Below, piece by piece: positions 12,401 to 22,499 of a stretch of DNA of 64,000 bases. Within the stretch, counting starts at the first letter, position 1, and every line of letters begins with the position of its first letter. This DNA comes from Branchiostoma belcheri (lineage: Eukaryota; Chordata; Leptocardii; Amphioxiformes; Branchiostomatidae): NCBI RefSeq assembly GCF_001625305.1, contig NW_017802602.1:1969927-2033926 (forward strand). Direction: 5' to 3'. The position numbers and the translations under genes are program-made. Under the pieces are notes generated by a model. The model was not told the origin of the DNA. It was given only the letters and a program-made list of their open reading frames with translations, and made no database searches.

Positions 12401-15400
12401 TTTCCTTCTATAAAATTGCAACATGATGTAACCCAACACCACTTACCATGGTGACAGACGGTCTGGTTCAGGTCACTGACCTTATTTGTTTGGAGAAGAA
12501 GAGGAAGAAACTGAGGAAAAACAATGTTTTTCTTCGGGAAATATAGTAAGAAACGAACCTGGTTTCTTCTGGAACACGGTGTCCCGGCGCCAGAGCTTGT
12601 GGGCGATCTTGCCGTAGGTGACGCACATGGTGCCGAGCGGGAGTGCCAGGAGCACCGCGAACAGAGTCAGGTCGTACCCCTTCTGTCCCGCGGCGGACGG
12701 CCACTGCGAGGGGGAGAAACAGAAGTATATTATATATATATATATTCTGCCACAACGTACAATATTCAACTATTACTAACGTTACATGTACAGACATTTT
12801 TGTTAGAATCCAATCGTTTTTTGTAATATCTTGATGAGTTCTGTCAATATTTATATATTTGTTTCACTTGTTCTTTGATTGATCATTGTATTTTAGTTTC
12901 TATATGTTAATTCGTGCTTTGCTTGTATCACGTATTGTCTGGTGGCGACATGAATATAAGTGTAACTTGAGTGTGTCGCCACCACGTCTTGTCACTACAT
13001 GTTTCAATAAAAGATACAGAAGTAATACATACATTAGAAATATGACTTTTTCTCTAGTGCTTATGTGTATGATATGAAATAGGGAAATAGGTTTTGTTTA
13101 AACACATGCAGTTCATTTCTATATTTGTTATAACGATACAGTCTACATTCCGTTACAAAATAGCATTAGTCCTCTATTCTAGTCAAATTACAAAAGTTAC
13201 ATGATCTTTGTGCAACAGGTGACCCCAAATGGAACACGCGTTCTGTTCTAAAAACGCCAAATCGAACATGGCAGAACACGGGTTCGGGTTCTAAAATTCG
13301 GGGACTTTCGGGCCCAAATTTGACTAATACGTTACCTCTACATAAAAGCCATATACCTCATATTCTTATAGCACAGGTCTGGTGTATGAGTGGTGGGATG
13401 CTTTTTTTAAAGATGCTCAAGGTTTGGCAATCCAGATAACGTTACATAGAGACGTGGAACTCCTTAAACTTTTTGCAACTTATGATTTATATTGCTCAAG
13501 ATTTATATTAGTTGTCATTTCTTAAATGAGAAAGACTTAGTAGTCGACGCTAGAAAGTCTATTTCTTTGTGGCTATGCTTGACATGAATCAAATAAGGGA
13601 GATAAGAAACCTATTAAGGACGTTTATTAAACTGATTTTTTTTATAATGGCTGCTTCGTGGCGCTCAGGCGAAGTACGTTTATTAGAAAACCACTTGATA
13701 AATGGCAAGCTAAAGGATTATTCAGCTGAAATACAGAACTTCAGCGGAAATGAAGACTCTCATTTTACACAAGGGACAATCTAGACATAGGAAAATTGTA
13801 TCTTCCTCTGTCTTGTCATAAAAAAGGTATAAACCTGTTAGACTTGTCTGTAGTGACGAAAATGGACGTACTATACAGTTGGCTACTACAGGCAGGATTC
13901 TTACTGTTTAAGTGAATGGGAAAGTAATTAACTAAAGATTCAACCAAAAAGTGGCCGAGATGGCTTGGTGGCCAGGACCATGAACCAATGACACAAAGTC
14001 GACGCGCTTCCGTTGTATATTCATTGATCGTCAAAAGACGCCTAATTTAAAAAAAAATCGGCATCTAAAGAACCTTTGCTGTAGGCCATGACAATGTGAA
14101 CAGCGCTAGCGTACTGAAAATCTACCCTGTCAAATTAGACGTTACTGGGTGACCGACGAACATCATCCGATCCCTTAACATAGCGCAACGATAGCGAGAC
14201 TACGGGGCTTATTACTGCCGAAAATGCTCATTTGAGCTCGCCGACTCGTCGGTAAAACGATTTTCCTGCTATGTGATGGGGTTATTATGGTAAGAAAAAG
14301 CTCTTCACCACTACAAAAACGGACTTCAGCCACTCACAACGCTCATGATGACACTGATTATTACTTACTTTACTGCACCTCAGCAACAAGTTGGGAAAGG
14401 AGGCTTAGAGTTATTAAGATCTCTTGTACCTTTAGTGTCTTTTCCTACGTTTAAGTCGACCAAGAGGTTCAATAAAACTTGTCATTACATCATGTATGAC
14501 ATATCTGAAAAGTGATTTTCTACACTTATTTCGCTGGTCCATCGTAGTTTAGAGCTGCTGGCCGTTTTGAAGTTGAACCTGATGCTCAACGCAAATGAAG
14601 CTGGTGTGTTACGCCGAAAGGCGGTTATACCGGCTATACAGATACAGATACAGATACAGATACAGACGCACATTATGCACTTTACAGGTAGCCCCTCACT
14701 CCCATACCCTACTAACTGCCGTATCTTTGATATTGTATTCAACGTTAACTATATTCATCACTCTGGAAGATTTGACCAATCTCATTAAAATAATGCTGTG
14801 CTATAGGTATTGGTGCGCCAGTCACTTTCATTTTATGTTTATGTTATATTTTATGTCATCTTTATTATACATTATATTACCTTTGTATTATGTTTTATGA
14901 GCAGCGGATTCACATAAGCACAATACGTGCTTCCTATCCAATGCTCAAAAAATCCATGTGAATAAGAAAATTAAAAAAAAAAAACTGTTGTTTGCCTTTA
15001 CACTGGACGGCCAGTTTGCCAGAAATAGACACCGACAATTGCAAGAGGAGGAAAGACTAGGCGCCGAAATGCCTGGGGGTTAGCTAATGTCGGACGTCAC
15101 CGACTGTTCTGGATAAAACACCGGCTCCACGTCTCGCTAGAGACCCGCCGCCTAAAGGCGTCCATTTTTCAAAGCTTTTAGTGTGTTGCTCAAAAAGAGA
15201 AATTTGAAACGCCGTATTCGATACGCTCGCTATAAACTCGCACACGACGCCATTGCGTCCTTTTTTGTGCATGCCTTCGGGCGCGAGTGGCTTTGGGAGA
15301 ACGTGTATCTGATATTCCGGACCTATTCGCATGTTCAACCCATTTCCGTACTATATAGAATCTTTATGCCCTTTCCCAATAGAATAGAATTGTCCGGATG

Positions 15401-18400
15401 GAGCCGAAATCACAGTGAATCTATTCGGACAATTCTATCCTAGTGGGAAAAGGGCCTTAGAAATGACCAAATAAAACTGATCTGAAAAAGTCTGTCGGGG
15501 CATAGATAGGGGACATTAAGTCTTATAAAACCCATTTTTTCCTGAATCATTTCATCAGGTCGGCGAATGATAGAATAGCAGATTTCTTTATTCAAAGCCA
15601 TTTATTTAAGAAATAGTTGTGAATAAAGGACTTTCCTATTCAGTTAGAAACATATTGTCTTTGTTGTATTCGATGTGGAATTGACAAATTTTATCGTGTA
15701 CTAAGCATGATGTTTCATCTTCTGTTTCTGTATCAGTGATTAAGTTTGATGTATGTAAGGAGGTCATCAATTCATCAGCTCATGAGTAAAAAGACACCTC
15801 AAGGGCATGCGAGGGGGGGGCGAAGGATGTATCTAGTACAATAGATTTCAACAGACTCGATGCTTTGCACAGATTTACATATATATTCAATGCAAAGATA
15901 AGTAAATACATAAAAGACTGTTTTGTTATTAGAAAAAAATGCCGAAACTCGTGATTAGCCCTACTTGATTGTATGATGTATTAGCTCTTGATGTTTAGTA
16001 ATTAGGACGTTAATTCTTATTCTATACACTTTTCTTTTTATACCATGTTCAATAGACGTTGCCATACATTGTACCATGTACAATTGCCGTGCAATAAACT
16101 TCTTCCTAACGAGGCATATCAACAGAGCTGTGCGGGTCGTTTGGCAATATAAGCTCAGCGAACCGCTGAATATGAGCTTGACGTACATGGCAACTGATTC
16201 CAACGTTCGCGTTTATTTTTGGCCCGGAAAAAATGGATTTGAAATGTCATATTCAATCTTACTCTCCACCACCAACCGTGCCCCCGTGCCATTTCGTTCT
16301 TTCCCGCGGGTTTAATATAACAAGCATAAGGTTAACTGGGCTGCGCGGGTCAGTGAACAATGTGGGTTTGACGTTGAGTGGCTAGAACGTTCACGTTTCC
16401 TGAATTCCCTTGAATTTGTGGATCCAACTTTCAAAGCTACTGGATTTGTTATGTTTTGTTGCAGAAAATTAATATGAAAAGTTTGAATGAAAGCTCATTC
16501 TGTCCTTTCTTGTTGGTAGAAGTCATAGTAAATGAAGTTTGAGCTTAGTTATAAAGTTTGAAATGTTATATTCAATTTTACCCTCCACCAAATAAATGTG
16601 TCACTGCCCCATATTGTCGTTTGCCACGGAGTGTTCTTAAGAAGTAGAAGGTTAACTGGACAGTGAATGCACTCGATCTTATGAATTCAACGTCAAAAGC
16701 TCAGGACTGGATTTGTTATGTTTTGGTCCAGAAAATGAATTTGAAATGTTTGAATGAAAGCTCATCTGTGTTGGTAAAAGTCACAGTTATAAATCTTGAG
16801 TTGAATATTGAACGTTGAATGCCCTCGCTCTAGTGGATTCAACATTGAACCCTCCTGGATTTGTGCTTTTTTTGGTCCAGAAAATGAAACTGAAATGCAA
16901 ACGCCCCCACCAAACAACCGTGCCCTTTGTCCTTTTTTGGTCCAGAAAATGAATTTGAAATGTTTGAATGAAAGCTCATCTGTGTTGGTAGAATTCATAG
17001 TTATAAAGTTTGAAATGTTGTATTCAATTTTAGCCTCCCTCTCCACCAAAGAAACGTGTCCCTATCCCCATTCTGTCATTTGCCACGGATTGTACTAGCT
17101 TAACAAGTATAAGGTTAACTGGGCTGTGCAGGTCAGTGAATAATGTGGGTTTGACGTACATGGCTTCTAGAAGTGGCTCAAACGTTCCTGTCTACTGAAT
17201 GCCCTTGCACTTGTGCATTCAACTTCCAAAGCTCCTGCATTTGTTTCTTTTTTGGTCGAGGAAAATGAATTTGAAATTGAAATTTCTAGAAACCATTAAC
17301 GTCAAGTAAGTAAGAGGATAGCAAACTAACAAGTTACATGTAGGTTAACTGGACTGTGTGGGTGGGTGAGTGAGGAATGGGTTTAACGCACATGGCAACG
17401 TAAAATAGGTTTGACGCACATGGCAACTCGGAGTGGCTCATGCTTTTCCTGGATGCTTTCGATCTCGTGGATTCAACTTCCAAAGCTCCTGGATTTGTTA
17501 TGTGTTTTTGGGGTCGAGAAAGATAAATTTGAAATGTCAAGTTCAATACTCAGGTACGAACCGCGCGCCCGACGCCATTCCGCCCTCGGGCATTTAAGGG
17601 CAACCGGGTCAAAACGATAAGCGATGGTCACACATAACCTCCTGACCTTCAAATAGCAGTCTTAGCTGTTCAATCAAGCTACTGAGGAGTCTTGCTGTCC
17701 TTTCCTCTGCCCTTGTACCAAATTTGACTTTTATGGCACGGCACTGTGACTCACCATTTACATTTTATTTTGTTATGTAAGAAATGACAGTTCGAAACAA
17801 AATTGACATTTTTTGTAATGCTTTAGGCTGGATGCCAGACAGTTTCCAGGACCTACACAGGCCAGCCCCTGGGCTCCAGGGCCAACATGCTAGCCTGGGT
17901 GCCAGACTGCTTCCAGGGCCTACACAGGCCAGTTCCTGGGCTCCATGCTCCCAATGAAATTATACCACAGCGCCCCTCACAGCGCCCTAACCCACTCTGG
18001 CTAATAACTCTGGGCTTAGCGTGCATCCAGGCTACATATTATGCTTTACCAAGCAGATGAAACTATTTTCGGAATGGAGGTACCTTGTCCGGTTTCCTCT
18101 CTGAGAAACAGCAAGGAAATAGTCTCCAGGCTAGTACTACATGGTCTTCAGCACAGGGAAGCCTGTAAGACCGCTCCTTGCCTACTTAGATGTGTTGCAA
18201 AGGGACACCGGTCTTTATGCTGATTGCATGGAGAAGGCTATGCAGGACAGGAGCTACTGGGCAGCTATTGTCGTTTGGGTGGCGGAGGAGGACTGGCACC
18301 TGGCATAAGTGAGTCAAGTACCTTCTCCGAGCACAGCACCACGTCCACCTGCACGGGGTAGATGATGTTCTTGACCTCTATCTCGCTGAAGATGGCGATG

Positions 18401-20267
18401 GGCAGCATGATGACAGCCGAGAACAGCCAGGTGGCCAGCACGGCGCGACGCACGCGGCTCTTGGTGGACAGCACCTGCGGACAAGACATCGGAGATCGTT
18501 TTAACGAGTTTTATAGAGCAAAGCTACAAGGGCCAATTCTGGGCAATGAACTAACACTCACGTGCACTGCAGAAGCATCTCTGCTCCCTAAGTCGGACTT
18601 CTGGCAATCATCATCATCTTCCTCAACACACAGACACACAGACACACAGACACACAGACAGACCAAAAACAATCATGAAAGTTCATCTGTGTTGGTAGTT
18701 ACACGTTGAGGCTATGTACATCATGATCAGGGCCCATCACCCTTCAGGCCTTTGGGCCGGCATCGTTTACAAGGTACATTGGACCCAGTGTTGACGTCAC
18801 ACTTCAGAGAAGCCACGTGGCAAGCCTCATTGGGTCAGTCTACTGAAGACAACCAGAGCGACTGGTTGAAAGCTCTAGGTGGGTCGAAGTGAGAACTTCT
18901 ACCTTATGTGTTGGAACAAAAATGTTTAAAGAGACCAAAAACAATACCTCCGTTTTTCGCGGAGGTAACGAACACTACTAAAACTTTAATCTTCAAGCAG
19001 ATTCTATGTGGCAAGGGGAGTCTATATTGGCCTCCTGTAACCATTGGCTGGTCAATGCAATATTTATGTATGATTACAGGAGGCCAAAGGAAACAGGCAA
19101 CCAATATAGACTCCCGATGATTGCTCCACAGAATCTGCTTGAAGATCACTTAAATGCCTACCTTGGCACGTAGAGGGTAGCATATGGTCACGTGACAAGA
19201 CTCACTGGGTCACTGATGACTGATTGATCGGTGACTTATCGAAAGCTCTAGGTGATAACCTTTACCTTTTGTGTTGGAACAAAGGTTTTACCTTGAAACA
19301 GACCAAAAACCATACCCCCATTTCACGGATATGATAAACAGTAACACTTGGAGATTGTTGAACAATACTAGAACGCTGCCTACCTTGGCACGTAGCGGGT
19401 AGCAGATGGCCATGTATCGGTCCAGGCTGACCACGGTGAGAGTCAGCACACTGGTGGAGACAACAACAGCCTGGACGTACGGCAGGGACTTACACAGCAC
19501 CGGGCCGTACACGTAACTCTGGTACACCTCCATGCCCAGGTTGATCGGCACGCACAGGCAGATCACCAGCAGGTCACAGACTGCCAGGTTCAGCATGAAG
19601 GCGTTAGCCACCTGGGGGAGAGGATAGAGAACGTAGATGAATGGATGAGTGAGAGAGTGAATGGAGACAAAAGGAGGACAATGTATTGACGAGAGAACGA
19701 AAGAAAAAGAAAATAGATCAATGGATATGCATGTGGAAGGAAGGAAGGAAGAATGGAAGAAATGAAGGAAGGAGGGAGGGAGGAATGAATGAAGGAGGGA
19801 GGAAGTAATCAAAAGCTAAGGATGAAAATAGGAAAGAAGGTAGAAAGTAAAAAAGGACAGAAAGGAAGAAGGAAGGAATAACAAGTTAAAATGAAAATAG
19901 GAAGGAATGAAGGAAGGAAGGAAAGTGGCTAGAAATGAGGAAATAGACGTAAGGAAGGAAGGAAGGAAGGAAGGAAGGAAGGAAGGAAGGACAAAGAGCA
20001 AGGAAGGGAGGAGGGCAAAGAAAGAGAGAACAGAAGTTGTCTGACCTTGTCCATGCGGCGTCTCTTCATCAGCAGCGCCAGCACCACGACGTTCCCCGCG
20101 AACCCGACCAGGAAGATGGCGGCGTACAGGACGATGAGCGCGATGGAGGTGGGGAGTGTGTAGGTGAAGAGGAGGTCGGCGGCGTCCCACTGAGGCGCAG
20201 GGACCAGGTCCGCCCAGCTCGCGTTCATCCTGCCTGCCCGCTGCAGGGCACGGCTTAGCTCCTCCAT
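9096..20267 (-). CDS. Class A (rhodopsin-type) peptide G-protein-coupled receptor, six coding exons
   Basis: This is a plasma-membrane receptor. Joining exons 20267-20046, 19611-19384, 18474-18322, 12703-12559, 9987-9830 and 9413-9096 gives one open frame of 407 codons with GT-AG introns in phases 0, 0, 0, 1 and 0. Seen: N-glycosylation site N15-A-S; TM1 with GN (N59); TM2 LAVCD (D87); ECL1-TM3 cysteine C114; DRY at 138-140; TM4 W166; ECL2 cysteine C198; TM5 P223; TM6 SWLP at 282-285 (S in place of the usual C); TM7 NSAIDPVCY, a DPxxY variant of NPxxY. The YVYG...CK..PYVQ region and the W-Y spacing after the ECL2 cysteine are like orexin, allatotropin and CCK-type peptide receptors; the ligand cannot be named. 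The C-terminal tail runs into a minisatellite. 5' untranslated exons were not identified. Confidence 0.9.
9506..9775. mobile_element. PIF/Harbinger-like MITE, right end truncated
   Basis: Starts GGCCACACCGACTTAATTTT after TAA and ends with the inverse, AAATTAAGTCGGTGG, where the last few bases are lost. It lies in the receptor intron between exons 5 and 6. Other copies: 27676-29808, 37209-37275, 43394-43937 and 55461-55892. Confidence 0.8.
9830..9987 (-). CDS. GPCR exon 5 (residues 250-302)
   Basis: Begins after TTTTCCAG, completing the split glycine codon, and covers TM6 (VVTVFMALTAFFALSWLPYF) up to DPMSK, followed by donor GTACAC. Confidence 0.92.
10316..10810. repeat. Direct repeat of about 145 bp with CT microsatellite
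   Basis: The blocks 10316-10462 and 10662-10806 share CTCTCTCTGAG, ACACTGCGTG-CAACTAGGTAA, ACGTTTAGGA and GACGCGACGTGTCAAGTCAG. Between them is a pyrimidine microsatellite (about 10598-10672). Inside the long receptor intron. Confidence 0.8.
11255..11475 (-). mobile_element. tRNA-derived SINE (type A)
   Basis: On the minus strand it carries a Pol III B box (GGGTTCGAACC), the body CTTGTGCCCTTGGGAAAGGC and ACTTTCCTCACTTAACTCAGG, and an AT-rich 3' tail. The 5' tRNA half is decayed. Confidence 0.8.
11778..12015 (-). mobile_element. tRNA-derived SINE (type A)
   Basis: Second copy, in the second unit of the triplicated block, with B box GGGTTCGAATCC on the minus strand, the TTGGAAAAACGCACG variant of the body and the ACTCAGGTGAAATGAG segment. 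Confidence 0.8.
12295..12545 (-). repeat. Intron segment shared with 48530-48760
   Basis: Read on the minus strand, this stretch (AAAACA-TTGTTTTT, CTTCCTCTTCT, AACAAATAAG, GACCTGAACCAGAC, CACCATGGTAA, GTGTTGGGTTACATCATG, ACCATATGCGAAGGTAA) matches the plus strand at 48.5 kb over about 240 bp. It starts just inside the donor of receptor exon 4. In it, CACCATG is followed by a good splice donor (GTAAGT); the distant copy has a one-base loss and a weaker GTAACT. Confidence 0.75.
12559..12703 (-). CDS. GPCR exon 4 (residues 202-250, split codon)
   Basis: Begins after CCTCGCAG with WPSAAGQKGYD and covers TM5 (FAVLLALPLGTMCVTYGKIA), ending in phase 1 at donor GTTCGT. Separated from exon 3 by a 5.6-kb repeat-filled intron. 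Confidence 0.9.
12704..14596. other. Intron sequence, no exon seen; SINE 3' fragment at 12938-13010
   Basis: AT-rich intron of the receptor. At about 12938-13010 a plus-strand type-A SINE tail fragment occurs (GTGGCGACATGAATATAAGT, ACTTGAGTGTG, CGCCACCACGTCTTGTC). Nothing else supported. Confidence 0.6.
14597..14667 (+). mobile_element. LINE 3' end with (ATACAG)n tail
   Basis: GAAGCTGGTGTGTTACGCCG, GGCGGTTATACCGGCTATAC and then a run of CAGATA hexamers. The same terminal sequence occurs at 36.7, 37.6, 47.1, 49.4 and 52.6 kb. Confidence 0.8.
14668..15367. other. Intron sequence, no gene seen
   Basis: No exon or repeat family identified with confidence. Confidence 0.5.
15368..15455. mobile_element. 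88-bp hairpin MITE
   Basis: The arms GCCCTTTCCCAATAGAATAG and its inverse (CTATCCTAGTGGGAAAAGGGC) are separated by a short centre, each continuing into AATTGTCCG and CGGACAATT. No coding capacity. Confidence 0.75.
15456..16200. other. Intron sequence; dispersed repeat at 15958-16072
   Basis: CTACTTGATTGTAT, GATGTTTAGTAA and ATGTTCAATAG-CGTTGCCATAC at 15958-16072 reappear at 55895-56010, just right of a Harbinger-like MITE. The rest is unassigned. Confidence 0.55.
16200..17600. repeat. Degenerate tandem repeat, 250-350 bp unit
   Basis: The phrases GTCCAGAAAATGAATTTGAA, GAATGAAAGCTCAT, AGTTTGAAATGTTATATTCA, CCTCCACCAAA and AGGTTAACTGG recur at irregular spacing through the whole stretch. Non-coding receptor intron. 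Confidence 0.75.
17826..18035. repeat. Duplicated 60-bp block between TAGCCTGG-type inverted ends
   Basis: CTGGATGCCAGACAGTTTCC...ACACAGGCCAG...CTGGGCTCCA is repeated directly (17829-17886 and 17896-17946). The region begins TAGGCTGGATGCCAGAC and ends GTGCATCCAGGCTA, a possible inverted terminal repeat of a small element. Confidence 0.6.
18322..18474 (-). CDS. GPCR exon 3 (residues 151-201)
   Basis: Begins after TCCGCAG; encodes TM4 (VLATWLFSAVIMLP) and part of ECL2 with the conserved cysteine in VVLCSEK, then donor GTACTT. Exactly 51 codons. Confidence 0.92.
18719..18935 (+). mobile_element. Penelope-like element 3' fragment
   Basis: Matches the better preserved copy at 47.8 kb from ATCAGGGCCCATCACCCTTC through GTGTTGACGTCACACTTC and CACGTGGCAAGC to GAAAGCTCTAGGTG and TGTGTTGGAACAAA. 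The coding part is broken here. Sits in the receptor intron between exons 2 and 3. Confidence 0.6.
18843..18871 (+). ncRNA. Hammerhead-ribozyme-like core
   Basis: CTGAAGA, stem-loop AACCAG-agcga-CTGGTT, then GAAA. The outer stem pair is A-T here and G-C in the 47.9-kb copy. Stems I and III could not be assigned by eye. Confidence 0.3.
18987..19148. mobile_element. MITE with TAATCTyCAAGCAGAT ends
   Basis: Left end TAATCTTCAAGCAGATTC and right end GAATCTGCTTGAAGAT are inverse; inside, GGCAAGGGGAGTCTATATTGG and its inverse CCAATATAGACTCCC also pair. Same family as 43699-43835, 48215-48315 and 51565-51670. Confidence 0.8.
19155..19190 (-). pseudogene. Partial copy of GPCR exon 2 3' end with its splice donor
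   Basis: GCCTACCTTGGCACGTAG-GGGTAGCA-ATGG here repeats 19380-19411, which holds the last codons of exon 2 and its donor. Only about 35 bp are shared before the sequences diverge, so it cannot encode a functional exon. Confidence 0.7.
19190..19320 (+). mobile_element. Penelope-like 3' fragment
   Basis: CACGTGACAAGACTCACTGG, GAAAGCTCTAGGTGATAA, TTTGTGTTGGAACAAA and ACAGACCAAAAACCATAC match the 3' parts of the repeats at 18.8 and 47.9 kb. Confidence 0.55.
19213..19244 (+). ncRNA. Hammerhead-like core (weak stem II)
   Basis: Perfect CTGATGA and GAAA boxes in the same repeat context as the 18.8 and 47.9-kb copies, but the intervening sequence pairs poorly (GAT with ATC only). Confidence 0.2.
19384..19611 (-). 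CDS. GPCR exon 2 (residues 75-150)
   Basis: Begins after CCCCCAG with VANAFMLNLAVCD (TM2) and runs through TM3 to DRYMAICYPLRAK, followed by donor GTAGGC. Exactly 76 codons, phase 0 at both ends. Confidence 0.93.
19719..19995. repeat. Purine-rich GGAA/GAAG microsatellite in GPCR intron 1
   Basis: A long run of GGAA, GAAGGA and AGAAAGGA units fills most of the 434-bp intron between exons 1 and 2, including a pure (GGAA)n stretch near 19953-19990. Confidence 0.9.
20046..20267 (-). CDS. GPCR exon 1 (residues 1-74)
   Basis: Start codon at 20267. Encodes the extracellular N terminus and TM1 (about 41-67), ending RRRMDK in the first intracellular loop, followed by the donor GTCAGA. The start was chosen because it is the first ATG of the frame and gives a normal short N terminus with one N-glycosylation site. 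Confidence 0.88.
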
Positions 20268-20727
20268 GCAGGTAGATGTTCTGGTGGCTGCAAAGACTGT
20301 AAAAAATTTGTCAGACAGTTACCATTTGCCTTGTTCATGGATACTGTCTTGTGGCTGTACCACCTGCCGCGCTACTAGGCCTCGTCAAGTGTTCTCAATA
20401 TATTCATTTAATTAAATGTAATGCCATGTATAAAATGTTGTACAGTATTCTTATGCACTGTATGGCCATGTCGGCATGGTGGCTCACAGGGTGTCCTTAT
20501 GTCCACCTGTTCTACCATGCCTTCCATGTATAAATGGAAAATTGTAATAAACAAATAAATAAATTTGACACCCGTTAGACTGGCATAAAAAGATACCGTG
20601 CTGACATTTCCTCCTGGCTGCAAAGACAGAATCAATTATTAGTAAGGTAGTATCCATTTGCCAGCAGTAGATTAGCGTAAAAATAATATACATACACGAG
20701 TACAAAAGCAGAGCCCAGTTAACCTTC

Positions 20728-20875
20728 TACAGGCCATTTCCAACACTTCTGCGCCCATTTGCAACTTTTTCACACTCATTCCCAACCCTACCACACCAAT
20801 TCCCAACCGTTCCACACCAATTCCCAACCGTTCCACACCCATTCTCAACCGTTCCTCACCCATCTCCATCTCTTC
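20728..20875. repeat. 21-bp minisatellite upstream of the receptor
   Basis: About seven copies of CCAATTCCCAACCGTTCCACA-like units. It lies about 460 bp upstream of the receptor start codon. A minus-strand open frame through it (GVERLGI repeats) follows from the 21-bp period. Confidence 0.85.
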
Positions 20876-22079
20876 CACAATCATTAACACCATCAGATCT
20901 GTCATTACGCCCACTAAACTAGTAAAACGAACAAAACTTACCAAAGCAGGAAAGTTTATAGACCCTACTCCTAGCTCAAAAGTATCCGTATCTGGACCAA
21001 AATGTTCAAGAAATGGAAGATGTTCAAAGATATGAACTAGGGACTAGAATCGTGCTCAAATTTCCGGAGCCTCCAGTGGTGACGTCAGCCCATGAAAGCT
21101 GTACAAAGAGCAAACCTACGCTTCTGTTTGAAGATATCCGCTCTCAATGCTGTTATAGATGTAGTTAATCACGCTACTTAATGGTTCAAAGGCTAATGTT
21201 TTACCCTCATCCTGTTCACGTGTGTGCGTGGACTGTTCATTCAGCATTTCATGTAGGAGGAAGCATTTCATGTGGAAAGCAGCACGTGCTCGTGTGTGGT
21301 GCTCTATATATGATGATTTACGTTTCAATGAGTTACTCATATTTTTTTGCTGAATTGCAACAGATTTTAAGAGAATTACTGCCACAAAATTCGAATATAT
21401 CTTAAGATGTGACAACTCTCGCAATGCAAAATATATGCAAATACATAAATCATGGTTATTTTGTTATTAGAAAAGAGGATCTAAGGTAAGAAAAGAATCA
21501 ACTTCAATCTTGTCCATGCTGTCTAACACAGTAAATACTAGAGAATTGGCAAACAAACGGCTACTTCAATGTGACAAGGGTTAAAACAAGATCGGGAAAC
21601 TCAAATCAATCATACAAAGCCGGTGCACAGTCTGTGAACATCTACAGGATGCGTGACTCTAAAAATATCGACAAGATGACAATTAGATGTGTGTGAAAGT
21701 GGCACGCAGCTTCCGAATTTGCCGAGGAAGACGATATTGTTGGGCAAACGAGACATAACTGGGGCATGGCAACCAACCCTGGTCATTATCGACATCATTA
21801 TTGTCCATGGTGAGAAAATAATTACTCTTTGACGACGTGAGAAGGTCTACAGATACAGATCTAGGTACTCAGCTGGAGGGCGGTAAGTAAGAGAGCCAGA
21901 GCCGGGCAGTAGATAACTTGTAAGATACCTTTTGGCTATCTTATTACTCAAAAGAGAACAAAGTTCATCGTACCTGAATTGACGGGGTTTAAACACCCGG
22001 CCTCCAGGTGAAGAGGCAGGGTCGCTAGACATTAGACCACTTCTCTGCCAGTTATACTTTAATCTCATTTGATGGCACG
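20876..22079. other. No recognisable gene
   Basis: A possible decayed tRNA-like sequence lies on the minus strand near 21975-22040 (AGTGGTCTAATGTCTAGCGA). No exon seen. Confidence 0.5.
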
Positions 22080-22300
22080 TAGAATCTTAAGGTTCTGAGT
22101 TCGAATCTAAAGGTTTGGGTTCGAATCTAGAGGTACTGGGTTCGAATCTAAAAGATCTGGGTTCGAATCTAAGGGTTCAGAGTTCGAATATCTCCTAGAC
22201 GAACAAAGAAAGGTTTGCCCTTGAGAAAGGCACTTTTCAACACATATTTCCTCGCTATTTGACCCAGGCGAAAATGAGTACCTAGCTAGTTTCTGTTAGA
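22080..22300 (+). mobile_element. SINE with a five-fold amplified B box
   Basis: Pol III B-box sequences start at 22097, 22117, 22138, 22159 and 22180 (GAGTTCGAATC, three of GGGTTCGAATC, and GAGTTCGAATA), spaced 20-21 bp. The usual SINE body follows: TTGCCCTTGAGAAAGGCACTT, TTTCCTCGC and CAGGCGAAAATGAGTA. Confidence 0.75.
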
Positions 22301-22499
22301 GTAATCTTCTCGGGCGGGAAATACAGTCGGAGGTCCCGTGTTTGAGAAGACGATGGTCATGATTTAAAAGACACAACTGCCCCAGTTGCAAAAGGAATCT
22401 CGTCACCCATCTGATCCATAATGGAGTAAAATCAATGTTCGCCACATCCACACGACCGCCTCTTCCTAGCGTGCTGGAAATGTCAGTTCATTATCTACC

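Noticed and set aside
20037..20258. Plus-strand open frame opposite receptor exon 1
   Set aside because: Antisense shadow of a GC-rich exon with no motif of its own.
21975..22040. Possible tRNA gene on the minus strand
   Set aside because: An A-box-like AGTGGTCTAATG and a paired 3' part are present but no cloverleaf could be completed; more likely a decayed SINE head.
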